From Ignavibacteriota bacterium (lineage in GTDB: Bacteria; Bacteroidota; Ignavibacteria; UBA10030): a DNA stretch of 45,409 nt. Made by a program: the position numbers and the translations under genes. The notes under the pieces are model-generated. The model was not told the origin of the DNA. It ran no database searches and saw only the letters and a program-made list of their open reading frames with translations. The number at the start of each line of letters is the position of its first letter. Position 1 is the first letter of the stretch. Location of the stretch: contig RPQN01000021.1 in NCBI GenBank assembly GCA_003819715.1, forward strand, positions 1 through 45,409, in the 5' to 3' direction. Positions 28,299-37,916 of the stretch are shown here, piece after piece.

Positions 28299-29180
28299 TT
28301 ACCCGACGTTTCTCAGAATAATAAATCCGGCGCCCACAATGAGCGCACCGCCAATCAGTTTTTGCGCCAGCCTCTCCTCTGAAAATATTTTCCCGCCATA
28401 GAACGATGCATAGAGAATCGATGTCCGTTTCACCGCCAGGACCAGCGCGACCGGTGCAAGTATGGTTGCTTCGAGCTGCGTAAAACGGTACGCGATGGTC
28501 AACAGGGCGACTGCAACAACGAACGGCAGTTCCCCCGCACTTTTTTGCACCAGGGCATGCACCTGCTGCCTGCGCATGACGAACAGCGCGCCGAACATCG
28601 CGCAATAGACCAGATGCTGGTAGAACAGAACAATCAACGGATCCGTTTTATATCCGCTCACCAGGAGTTTGTCAAAGACAGACGAAACGGCAAATAAGCA
28701 GAGCGCACCGTACATATAATAGTGATCCTTCGAGCGAAAGAGTTCCTTCACCGGCTGGAAGAACTTTTGCGCCGGGCGTTTTTCCAGAATATACGTCCCC
28801 GCCATCATCATGCCAATCCCCAGCCATTCCCATTGGTGGAGTGCTTCGCCGATGATCAGGAGCGCAGCAAGAGCGGTCACCGCAGGAGTCATTCCCAGAA
28901 TGGGCAGCGCGGTGCTGATCTGATTGTGTTCCAGCGACATCATCACGAGCAGGAATGCGGCTCCTCCCAGAAGACTTTTCCCTACAATGATCAACAGCGT
29001 GGATGGAGCGATTGATGTGACATCCATGGACAACGGTATAAATAATGAGAACATCAGGATGATGACCGAGACCATCAGGGAAAATTCCAGGGCATTCAAC
29101 CGGAATAATACTTTTTTCTGTATCACTGCGGCTGCAGCAGAAAGGAGTGCAGAGCAGGACGCTATGATAAACCAGGACAT
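28299..29180 (-). CDS. EamA/DMT family transporter
   Basis: About ten hydrophobic segments, duplicated EamA-like halves; LPILGMTPAVTALAALLIIGEALHQWEWLGIGMMMAGTYIL. Confidence 0.85.
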   Translation of the reverse strand: MSWFIIASCSALLSAAAAVIQKKVLFRLNALEFSLMVSVIILMFSLFIPLSMDVTSIAPSTLLIIVGKSLLGGAAFLLVMMSLEHNQISTALPILGMTPAVTALAALLIIGEALHQWEWLGIGMMMAGTYILEKRPAQKFFQPVKELFRSKDHYYMYGALCLFAVSSVFDKLLVSGYKTDPLIVLFYQHLVYCAMFGALFVMRRQQVHALVQKSAGELPFVVAVALLTIAYRFTQLEATILAPVALVLAVKRTSILYASFYGGKIFSEERLAQKLIGGALIVGAGFIILRNVG

Positions 29181-29204
29181 GCCGATGATGCCTTTCCGAA
29201 TTTT

Positions 29205-31526
29205 TTATACTGCGATGCTCACCGAGAGAAAGAAATTCCTGCCCGGTTCCTCTTTTATCAGACCGCGCAGTGTTGAAAGATGATTTTGGTACGCCTTCTC
29301 CAGAACGTTTTGAATTCCCGATCGGACCACAATCGAAAACCGATCAATATTCAAGGGAACACTGACCAGGCTGAAATCAACAACCGCATAGCCGGCCGTC
29401 GGGATTTCCCCCGGTGCAAGATTTTTCTGCGCACCGGTACCCGTGCAGGAAATACTCACCGTTCCGATCCGTGCAACAGAACTGCTCCATTCGAGCCGGC
29501 CCTGGATCGGGGCGATTTGAGGCAGGTCGGCATGAGTGCGGAGATCCTGCCCGCGGACATAGGCGATGGATGTTTTCAACACGCTCCAATCGGTCAGCTC
29601 TGTCTCTCCTGAGAATTCATAGCCGTAGAGTTGCGCCTCGCCAATATTCGCATTGATGAGCGCCGGACGACCTTCAAACGACCCCGGAACCGTGGTGACC
29701 AGATTCGTCATGCGATTGAGAAAAACATCCGTTCGAATATTCAATCCGTCCGCATGAATTCGGATTCCGGAATTGAAACAGATGCTTCGTTCCGGCTGGA
29801 GATTGGGATTTCCCACCTGAACAATCCCGTTCCCGAGATCCAAATATTGATATCGTTCTTCAAGTGATGGGGAACGAAACGCTGTCGCTGCGAGAACTGT
29901 CAGATCCACTTCGGATGTCAGCCTTGCTTGAAATCCCGCATGTGCACTCCACGATTTATCGTTCGCCGATCCGCGGTCCCAGAGCATGGTGGAATCCGCT
30001 GTATTTGTCCGCAGGGTTCCGGCGGTGACGACATATTCGGGGTTAAATGTTTTTTCATTGCTCACATGGATCCCATCCACCCGCGCTCCCATGGTCATCG
30101 TCAATCGGTCGGGCATGATCCTCCATTCATCCTGCGCATAGATGCCGCTGCTGAAAAAAGTTGACGAAGGAATCGGTCGTTCCCCGATAATTTTATTTAT
30201 GCTCCGGTTGTTTTTTTCCCTCCGGCTGTCCAGCGACCGTTCCCATGCTTCCGCACCCAGGACCAGCAAATGGTCAACTGCCGGAATTATTTTGAACTCC
30301 ATCTGGGCGTTGATGGTGGTATGGACCGCGTGCGGCGTCACCGTCAGTGACGGCGTTTGAAGTATCTCGACATTGCGGTCGATTTCCTGCCTCGATAGAC
30401 GGAACGTCATAAGCGGCAGCCTTGAGGAATAATTTGGAATACGGTACTCGATTCCCAATAATTCCCGGCGGGCCAGCGTGTAACGAACTGCGGCAGTGAC
30501 CCCGAACGCAGATCCGCCCGGTATGCCGGTATCTTCCGCCTGCGACCGCTGATACAACAGGAAGAGCGTCTGTTCCCCCATCGTTCTTAAACCCAAAGAA
30601 CCGGTGAGGCTGAAATCGTGAAACTGAGAGTGCGGCAGCACCCCGTCCGGCGTCGAGGTATTCCCCGCATGACGATATCCGCCGCTCAGACGCACCGCAT
30701 AACGATCAGAAGATCCTTCCACTGCCGCATACTGCGACATTTCACCATTGACACTGGACGCACTGCCGGTCAGTTCTGCGTTCGTTCGCAATTGATCGGT
30801 AAAGGATGGGCGCTTCGTGACAAGATGAAGAACACCGCCGAATGCCCCGGTTCCATAAAGTACCGACCCGGCCGATTTCAGCAGTTCGACCCGTTCAAGA
30901 TCGTTGATGTTGATAAGAGAAAGAGCTCCGGCGATATCGTTGGCGGTTTCTATTCGAGTATTATCTATTAAAGAGACGATATTGGACCGGCTCATGCCCC
31001 TGATGGAGAGTGCGGTTTCCCAGGTCCCATCGCGCACGAGCGCGACCCCGGGTACTGTATTCAACGCATCCGGAACGGTGACGGTTGAATATTGAATGAG
31101 ATGATCAGTCATTTCAATATTCACAGGATAAGGGATATCGCTCAGAACCGACGAAGCGCGCGTACTGCGAATCACGACCTCGTCAGAATGAAAAAGGGCA
31201 GGTCGAAGCTGAATGAGCAGGCTGTCCCGTTCATGAGATGGAAGATCAATGCGGTAGTCGGCGCCGGCATATGCCATATGCCGCACGGAAAGCGTATAAG
31301 TTCCAGGAGCAAGCTGTTCATAACGGAAACAGCCGTCTTCGTCCGTTGTCTTTCGTTTCCCCAGTTCGAGCACTTCGACGACGGCCTGAACCACCGGTTG
31401 ATGCGTCGATGCATCGATCACTTTTCCGCTCAGCAGCATGGATTGTGATAGAGACAGCGACGCAACACCAACAACAAGCACGAGACCCCGTACGAACCGT
31501 CGAAGGTTGAACCAAAAAATCTTCAT
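29205..31526 (-). CDS. TonB-dependent receptor with carboxypeptidase-regulatory-like N-terminal domain
   Basis: GKVIDASTHQPVVQAVVEVLELGKRKTTDEDGCFRYEQLAPGTYTLSVRHMAY; plug domain TVTVPDALNTVPGVALVRDGTWETALSIRGMSRSNIVSLIDNTRIE. Confidence 0.94.
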   Translation of the reverse strand: MKIFWFNLRRFVRGLVLVVGVASLSLSQSMLLSGKVIDASTHQPVVQAVVEVLELGKRKTTDEDGCFRYEQLAPGTYTLSVRHMAYAGADYRIDLPSHERDSLLIQLRPALFHSDEVVIRSTRASSVLSDIPYPVNIEMTDHLIQYSTVTVPDALNTVPGVALVRDGTWETALSIRGMSRSNIVSLIDNTRIETANDIAGALSLININDLERVELLKSAGSVLYGTGAFGGVLHLVTKRPSFTDQLRTNAELTGSASSVNGEMSQYAAVEGSSDRYAVRLSGGYRHAGNTSTPDGVLPHSQFHDFSLTGSLGLRTMGEQTLFLLYQRSQAEDTGIPGGSAFGVTAAVRYTLARRELLGIEYRIPNYSSRLPLMTFRLSRQEIDRNVEILQTPSLTVTPHAVHTTINAQMEFKIIPAVDHLLVLGAEAWERSLDSRREKNNRSINKIIGERPIPSSTFFSSGIYAQDEWRIMPDRLTMTMGARVDGIHVSNEKTFNPEYVVTAGTLRTNTADSTMLWDRGSANDKSWSAHAGFQARLTSEVDLTVLAATAFRSPSLEERYQYLDLGNGIVQVGNPNLQPERSICFNSGIRIHADGLNIRTDVFLNRMTNLVTTVPGSFEGRPALINANIGEAQLYGYEFSGETELTDWSVLKTSIAYVRGQDLRTHADLPQIAPIQGRLEWSSSVARIGTVSISCTGTGAQKNLAPGEIPTAGYAVVDFSLVSVPLNIDRFSIVVRSGIQNVLEKAYQNHLSTLRGLIKEEPGRNFFLSVSIAV

Positions 31527-31537
31527 GTATCAATTCC

Positions 31538-31568
31538 CAAAAAAAATGCCGGTACACCATGTACCGGC
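31538..31568 (-). promoter_or_regulatory. terminator-like hairpin in the TonB receptor leader
   Basis: On the minus strand GCCGGTAC-ATGGT-GTACCGGC then ATTTTTTTT, ending just upstream of the ATG at 31526. Confidence 0.55.
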
Positions 31569-32312
31569 TGACGGTAATTCAATTGTATACTAATTATTTT
31601 TGTCTCCTGAAGCAACGATCTCCCGTGAAAATGAAATTCATTTTTCAAGATACCGCCGTTCCATATTCAGCCGTTGTCAATTTCAGTAAAATATTTAATT
31701 CTGCGGCGAACATTCTCCTGTAAAAAAGAATACTCGTCGTAAAGAATAAGCAGATCGTTGAAAAATAAATTGTTGAGATTTGTTTACGAACATGCTCATT
31801 GTTGTTTGAAATTTCATCATAATAATATGAATAAAAAGACTGTACCGTTCAATTAATAATTTATTTTTACTCTTCATCAAAATGCCGACCGGTTTATATC
31901 ATTCTTCTTTATATTATATGCGTGCCTTTTGGCATTCGAGGAAGTAAAGCGACGGCATCAATTGAAAAGCAGCTCGTTTCCCAGTGGGTTTTTCTTGTTG
32001 AACCTGATCCAGGAATTCGTTTTCCGTATTACCGTTTAGCAGTTTCAGACGAAAACGTTACGAGTATAAAAAAGGTTTAGAGCTCTCTCATCTTCAACCC
32101 TGATATGATCGGACACCGCAGCCTGCGAAGAGCATGGAACTGCAGTGGAACGACCAGCCGCTTTGCTTTCCGATTACCAAGAACTTCAATTATTGTTATT
32201 TCATTTTATACAAAAATTGTCTGCCTTTTACTTTCAATTTTCATGGAATGAATGTTGCGGAGAATATTTCATCGTCTCGATTCGCTCAGAACATTAATCA
32301 CGAGGAGCAGTT

Positions 32313-32834
32313 ATGGATGGAACTCAAACAATGACGCGGGAATTTCAGGAAATCGATTCAATCATTTCAAAACACAAAGGACATCACGGGGAATTACTCA
32401 GCATCCTTGAGGAAACGCAGCTTCTCAACGGACAAAAATTCCTCTCTGAAGAAGCGCTTAACCATGTTGCGCTTCGCACCGGTGTTCCTCTCTCCCGGGT
32501 CTATAACGTCGTCACCTTTTTTTCATTCTTTAACCTGAAGCCTCAAGGCAAACACACCGTCACCGTCTGCCGGGGAACCGCGTGTCATACCAAGGGATCA
32601 AAAGCGCTGCTCGACGACCTGGGACTCATGCTCGGATGCAGCAAGGCGCTTGAAGACGGGGAATCATTTTTCACCACACCGGACAATCAGTTCACCATTT
32701 CCACGGTCGCGTGTTTTGGACAATGCGCGCTTGCACCGGTTGTCGCCGTTGACGGAGTGATCTACAGTAATGTCACCACCGCCAGGCTGCAAAAGCTCCT
32801 TGGAAAAATTTCGAAGGGAAGGAAAAAGTCATGA
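32313..32834 (+). CDS. NuoE-like 2Fe-2S subunit of [FeFe] hydrogenase (HydC/HndA-like)
   Basis: GVPLSRVYNVVTFFSFFNLKPQGKHTVTVCRGTACHTKGS...VACFGQCALAPVVAVDG. Confidence 0.93.
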   Translation: MDGTQTMTREFQEIDSIISKHKGHHGELLSILEETQLLNGQKFLSEEALNHVALRTGVPLSRVYNVVTFFSFFNLKPQGKHTVTVCRGTACHTKGSKALLDDLGLMLGCSKALEDGESFFTTPDNQFTISTVACFGQCALAPVVAVDGVIYSNVTTARLQKLLGKISKGRKKS

Positions 32835-35800
32835 AAATACATGATGCGGCAACATTAGAGAAGATTCGGCAGCTGGGATTGTCAAAATTCCTTCCCGATG
32901 TTCCAAGAATTTCAGTCGGTATGGGAACATGCGGACTCGGCAACGGCGCAAAGGAAGTATTCGAGAGCTTACAGAAGGCCATCAAAGCAAAAAAAGCAAA
33001 AATACAGCTCACGCCCGTCGGATGTTTCGGATTTTGTGCCGAGGAGACGCTGGTTAATTGCTATTTTCCAGGACAGCCGCTCATCGTCCTGCATAAAGTG
33101 CTTCCCAAGGATGCCGAGAGCATTGTCGACGGCCTCTGCAGAGGAATGATCCCGCTGAAGAAAGCCCTTTGCAGAATTGAACACTGGAATTTTTACACAT
33201 CGAGAATAGAGTTCGGCGACGGCCTCAGCAGCGTACCGTTATGGAATGACATTCCATTCTTCAAAGGCCAGAAGAAGATCGTTCTTCGTGACGCCGGCCT
33301 GATTAACCCTGAAGATATCGAAGAATATATAGCCGTCGGAGGCTATAGTGCGCTTCTGAAGACATTAACGCAACTGACGCCGGACAGCGCCCTTGAAGAA
33401 ATCAAAAAATCGAAGCTTCGCGGACGCGGCGGAGCAGGATTCCCCACGGCGATTAAATGGGAAATGATGAAAAAAGTCGAGACGGATAAAAAATATATTA
33501 TCTGCAATGCCGACGAAGGCGACCCGGGCGCTTATATGAACCGGAATGAAATCGAAAGCGATCCCCATGCCCTTATCGAGGGAATGCTCATCGGCGCGTA
33601 CGTGATGGGCGCTTCCGAAGGAGTGATGTACGTCAGGGCCGAATACCCGCTTGCCGTCGAACGGTTCAAAAAAGCGGTCGATCAGGCGAGAGCATACGGA
33701 TTACTCGGCAAGAATATTTTCGGATCCTCCTTCAGTTTTGACATCTCTTATGTGGAAGGAGCAGGGGCGTTCGTCTGCGGCGAGGAAACCGCACTCATTG
33801 CATCGATCGAAGGCAGAGCCGGACGGCCGCTTCCACGTCCCCCCTATCCCGCACAAAAAGGACTCTGGGGAAAACCAACCAACATTAATAACGTGGAGAC
33901 ATGGATCAATATTCCGCTCATCCTGACGATTGGCGGAGATGCATTTGCAAAGTTTGGAACGCAGACGAGCACCGGAACGAAGGTGTTTTCTCTCGTCGGG
34001 AAGATAAAGAATACCGGACTCGTGGAGCTGCCGCTGGGCACCCCGCTGGAAAATATTATTTACCAGATGGGAGAAGGAACCGGAAATAAAAAGAAAATCC
34101 GCGCCGTGCAAACCGGCGGCCCGTCGGGGGGATGCATTCCCGTTGAACATTTTAATACACCGGTCGATTATGAATCCCTGACCAAGCTGGGAACGATTAT
34201 GGGCTCCGGCGGAATGGTGGTCATGGATCAGGATAACTGCATGGTGGATGTTGCACGGTACTTCGTCGAAGTGACATATGCCGAATCGTGCGGCAAGTGC
34301 ACGCCGTGCCGCGAAGGGCTTGCACAGGCGCTCGCGCTGTTGAATAAAATCACCCGCGGCGAGGCATCCATGGAAGATCTCAATACGCTCGAACGGCTCG
34401 CGTATGTCATTCGGGATTCCGCCCTCTGCGGCCTGGGACAGACCAGTTCGAACCCGGTGTTAAGCACGCTCCGATATTTCCGCGATGAATATGAAAAGCA
34501 TATTATCCAGAAGCGCTGCAAGGCGGGCGTCTGTGAAAGTTTGTTTATGGCGCTCTGCGAAAACAGCTGTCCGATGCACATGAACATTCCCGGGTACCTT
34601 CAACTGTTGAAAGAAGGACGGATCGAGGAAGCCTTCGAACTCACGCTGCGCGATAATCCGCTGCCGGGGACCGTCGGAAGAATTTGTTACTTCCATTGCC
34701 AGATGCGGTGCCGCAGGGATATGGTGGATGATCCGGTCTCTCAGGGTGATATTCACCGTTACCTTGCCGATACGATGTACAAGATGGGCAAGGAAAAGGA
34801 AATTTATCAGCGGTTGATCAAAGAAAAACTTTCTCCAACGGGGAAGAAAATTGCCATCATCGGCGCGGGGCCGGCCGGATTAACGGCGGCGTATTTTCTT
34901 GTCCGGCTCGGACACAGCGTCACGGTGTATGATAATCATGCCAAAGCAGGCGGCATCCTGCAATACGGTATTCCCGCATATCGTCTGCCAAAAGACGGCC
35001 TCGCAAAAGAATTGGATCTCTTTAAAAAGCTTGGAGTAAAGTTCGTCTTCAACACGCGCGTCGGGAAGGAACTCTCCTTTAAAAATCTGCAAAAGCAGTA
35101 TGATGCGCTGTTCCTGGCGGTCGGTGCACAGAAGGATATTGAACTGGACATCCCGGGCAGACATTCTGCGGGCGTGATCCAGGGATATGAATTCCTCGAG
35201 GAATTTGCCAGCGGTAAGAAGCTTCACCTCGGGAAAAAAGTGGTGGTGGTCGGAGCCGGGAATGTGGCCATCGATGCCGCCCGTTCGTGCCTGCGTCTCG
35301 GAGCCGAGGTCACCATTGTCTATCGCCGCGACAGGGATGAAATGCCGGCGAATGCACATGAAATTAAGGACGCGATCGATGAAAATATTCATTTCATGTT
35401 TTTATCGGCGCCCCATCAGGTGATCACCGATATCAAAGGAAGAGTAACCGGACTTGAAATTCACAAAATGAAGTTCGACGGGTTTGATAATACGGGAAGA
35501 AAAAAACCCGTTGAAACCGGCGAGACGGCAATTCTGGAATGCAATACGATTATTCTTTCCGTGGGTGAGAAAGTGGACTTTGAGTCCGCTAAGGAAATCG
35601 GACTGGAACTCAGGAAGAACGGAACCATCAAAGTGCAGCAGCCGAGCTGCCGCACCAACCTCCCGAAGGTCTACGCCGGAGGCGATGCGGTCACCGGGCC
35701 GGCGACCGTTTCGGAAGCCATGGGGCTCGCCCGCCAGGCTGCAGAGGCGATCGATATCGACCTCATGAAGGAAAAACGGTTCCACCGGTTATTCAGGGAT

Positions 35801-35992
35801 TTCAAATATAAAGATGAACTTATTCCTGAACCGGAGGGCGGCAAAAAAATCGATCCGAAAAAACTTCCCGTCAAGGAACGGATTTCAAGCTTCCAGGAAG
35901 TTCTCGGCGGATACTCCGGTGAAGAAGCCCTGCAGGAAGCAGCCCGCTGCCTGCGGTGCGATATCAAATGCCATCAAGAACAGGAAAATTAA
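32831..35992 (+). CDS. NuoF-like NADH-binding subunit fused to GltD/NfnB-like FAD-dependent oxidoreductase
   Basis: 2Fe-2S thioredoxin-like N-term, GRGGAGFPTAIKWEMM, NADEGDPGAYMNR, ESCGKCTPCREG; then KKIAIIGAGPAGLTAAYFLVRLGHSVTVYD and VVVVGAGNVAIDAARSCLRLGAEVTIVYRR in one 1053-aa frame. Confidence 0.95.
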   Translation: MKIHDAATLEKIRQLGLSKFLPDVPRISVGMGTCGLGNGAKEVFESLQKAIKAKKAKIQLTPVGCFGFCAEETLVNCYFPGQPLIVLHKVLPKDAESIVDGLCRGMIPLKKALCRIEHWNFYTSRIEFGDGLSSVPLWNDIPFFKGQKKIVLRDAGLINPEDIEEYIAVGGYSALLKTLTQLTPDSALEEIKKSKLRGRGGAGFPTAIKWEMMKKVETDKKYIICNADEGDPGAYMNRNEIESDPHALIEGMLIGAYVMGASEGVMYVRAEYPLAVERFKKAVDQARAYGLLGKNIFGSSFSFDISYVEGAGAFVCGEETALIASIEGRAGRPLPRPPYPAQKGLWGKPTNINNVETWINIPLILTIGGDAFAKFGTQTSTGTKVFSLVGKIKNTGLVELPLGTPLENIIYQMGEGTGNKKKIRAVQTGGPSGGCIPVEHFNTPVDYESLTKLGTIMGSGGMVVMDQDNCMVDVARYFVEVTYAESCGKCTPCREGLAQALALLNKITRGEASMEDLNTLERLAYVIRDSALCGLGQTSSNPVLSTLRYFRDEYEKHIIQKRCKAGVCESLFMALCENSCPMHMNIPGYLQLLKEGRIEEAFELTLRDNPLPGTVGRICYFHCQMRCRRDMVDDPVSQGDIHRYLADTMYKMGKEKEIYQRLIKEKLSPTGKKIAIIGAGPAGLTAAYFLVRLGHSVTVYDNHAKAGGILQYGIPAYRLPKDGLAKELDLFKKLGVKFVFNTRVGKELSFKNLQKQYDALFLAVGAQKDIELDIPGRHSAGVIQGYEFLEEFASGKKLHLGKKVVVVGAGNVAIDAARSCLRLGAEVTIVYRRDRDEMPANAHEIKDAIDENIHFMFLSAPHQVITDIKGRVTGLEIHKMKFDGFDNTGRKKPVETGETAILECNTIILSVGEKVDFESAKEIGLELRKNGTIKVQQPSCRTNLPKVYAGGDAVTGPATVSEAMGLARQAAEAIDIDLMKEKRFHRLFRDFKYKDELIPEPEGGKKIDPKKLPVKERISSFQEVLGGYSGEEALQEAARCLRCDIKCHQEQEN

Positions 35993-36001
35993 GAGGATCT
36001 C

Positions 36002-37828
36002 ATGGAAACGAAGATGATCAATATTAAAATTAACGGCAGCGATTATCAGGCTCCCGATGGTATTCCGATCCTCGATGCCTGCAAGCGCGCCGGGATAGAA
36101 ATACCGACGCTCTGTTATCTTGAGGATGTCTCGAGAAATTCTTCATGCGGAGTCTGTGTGGTGGAAGTCAAGGGAGCCCGATCTCTCGTCCGGTCGTGCA
36201 CGGCGTGCGTTCACGAAGGCACGGAGATTGTCACCAACTCGGCGCGTATTCGCGACGCACGGAAAACAAATGTGGAGCTCATCCTGGCAAATCACCCAAA
36301 GGATTGTCTTTCATGCCTGCGCAATCAAAACTGTGAACTACAGACGATCGCATCCGATCTCGGGGTGAAGGACGACCGGTTTGTCCGAACGAAAAAAGAA
36401 CTGCCCCTGGATACGAGCTCTTCCTCGCTTATCCGGGACCCGAACAAGTGCATCCTCTGCGGCAGGTGTATCGCCGTGTGCGGCACGGTTCAAACCGTTT
36501 ACGCCATCGGTCTTTCCGGCCGGGGAATTAAAACGAAGGTTTCCACGTATATGGAAAAAGGCCTAGGCAATGTTGCCTGCACAAATTGCGGGCAATGTGC
36601 GCTGGTCTGCCCCACCGGTGCGATCGTCGAACGCGACGATACGGACGACGTGTTTGAAGAATTGATGAATCCCGATAAAGTGGTGGTGGTGCAGACCGCC
36701 CCGGCGATTCGTGTCGGGATCGGTGAAGCGATGGGCATGGAGTCGGGAAGCCTGGTCACGGGAAAAATGGTTGCAGGGCTGCGGCGGCTCGGATTCAACA
36801 AGGTCTTCGATACCCAGTTTACCGCCGATCTGACCATTATGGAAGAAGGACACGAATTACTGAAGCGCATCAGCAACAAAGGCACCCTTCCGATGATCAC
36901 CTCGTGTTCGCCGGGATGGATAAAATTTGCAGAACATTTCTTCCCGAATTCGCTTTCGCACCTTTCCACATGCAAATCACCGCAGCAAATGTTCGGCTCG
37001 GTCGCAAAAACGTATTATGCGGCGAAGATGGGCATTGATCCGCGAAAGATGGTCGTCGTCTCCATTATGCCGTGCACGGCGAAGAAATACGAGGCAAAAC
37101 GTCCCGAGATGATGAGCGCCTTTGAGCATTGGAAAGATAAAAAAGGATGGTCGCAGGATGATGCATTTTACGATGTCGACTATGTGCTCACCACGAGAGA
37201 GCTTGCACGGATGTTCAAGGAATCCGGCATTCAATTTTCCAATCTTCCGGTTGAGGAATTCGATAATCCGATCGGCGAGTCCACAGGTGCGGCAGTGATC
37301 TTCGGCGCAACCGGCGGTGTAATGGAAGCGGCGCTGCGAACCGTGTATGAAGTAGTGACCGGTAAACCTCTGGCGAATGTCAATTTTACCGCTGTCCGGG
37401 GCATGGAGGGGATCAAAGAAGCCGAAGTGGACCTGAACGGCACAACTATAAAAGTCGCGGTGGCGCATACGCTGGGGAATGCACGGAAATTGTTTGAACA
37501 GATAGAAAAGAAAGAATCACCATACGCATTCATCGAAGTGATGACGTGTCCGGGCGGATGCCTCGGCGGAGGAGGCCAGCCTATTCCCACCACATGGGAC
37601 ATCAGAAAAAAACGGGCGGAATCCATTTACCAGGAAGATCTCAATAAACCGCTGCGCAAGTCGCATGAGAATCCGCATATTGCAGCGCTGTACAAAGAAT
37701 TCCTGAAAGAACCGCTGGGACATCTCTCCCACCACCTTCTCCATACCACGTACGAGAAGCGCGGGTTGTTTGTCTGGAAATCGAACGGCGTGGAAAAGAA
37801 AAAGAAGGAAATGGAACACGCGAAATAA
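36002..37828 (+). CDS. hydA: [FeFe] hydrogenase catalytic subunit
   Basis: 2Fe-2S N-term, HPKDCLSCLRNQNCELQ, two 4Fe-4S motifs, TSCSPGW (L1), MPCTAKKYE (L2), EVMTCPGGCLGGGGQP (L3). Confidence 0.95.
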   Translation: METKMINIKINGSDYQAPDGIPILDACKRAGIEIPTLCYLEDVSRNSSCGVCVVEVKGARSLVRSCTACVHEGTEIVTNSARIRDARKTNVELILANHPKDCLSCLRNQNCELQTIASDLGVKDDRFVRTKKELPLDTSSSSLIRDPNKCILCGRCIAVCGTVQTVYAIGLSGRGIKTKVSTYMEKGLGNVACTNCGQCALVCPTGAIVERDDTDDVFEELMNPDKVVVVQTAPAIRVGIGEAMGMESGSLVTGKMVAGLRRLGFNKVFDTQFTADLTIMEEGHELLKRISNKGTLPMITSCSPGWIKFAEHFFPNSLSHLSTCKSPQQMFGSVAKTYYAAKMGIDPRKMVVVSIMPCTAKKYEAKRPEMMSAFEHWKDKKGWSQDDAFYDVDYVLTTRELARMFKESGIQFSNLPVEEFDNPIGESTGAAVIFGATGGVMEAALRTVYEVVTGKPLANVNFTAVRGMEGIKEAEVDLNGTTIKVAVAHTLGNARKLFEQIEKKESPYAFIEVMTCPGGCLGGGGQPIPTTWDIRKKRAESIYQEDLNKPLRKSHENPHIAALYKEFLKEPLGHLSHHLLHTTYEKRGLFVWKSNGVEKKKKEMEHAK

Positions 37829-37835
37829 TATAAAA
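37787..37835 (+). repeat. 49-bp direct repeat, copy 1 (3' end of hydA including stop)
   Basis: Exact match to 40655..40703. Confidence 0.95.
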
Positions 37836-37840
37836 GCCAT

Positions 37841-37868
37841 GTAGGGACGTTTAATTAAACGTCCCTAC
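37841..37868. repeat. 28-bp perfect palindrome GTAGGGACGTTTAATTAAACGTCCCTAC
   Basis: Sequence equals its own reverse complement. Confidence 0.9.
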
Positions 37869-37880
37869 GGTATGTCACGC

Positions 37881-37916
37881 GAAGGCTCGGAGCAATCTGA
37901 GCCTTTTGTATTTTAT
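37881..37916 (+). terminator. Rho-independent terminator downstream of hydA
   Basis: GGCTCGGA-GCAA-TCTGAGCC followed by TTTTGTATTTTAT. Confidence 0.75.

Noticed and set aside
32134-32334. 66-aa ORF before the hydrogenase operon
   Set aside because: No recognisable domain; overlaps the likely hydC leader.
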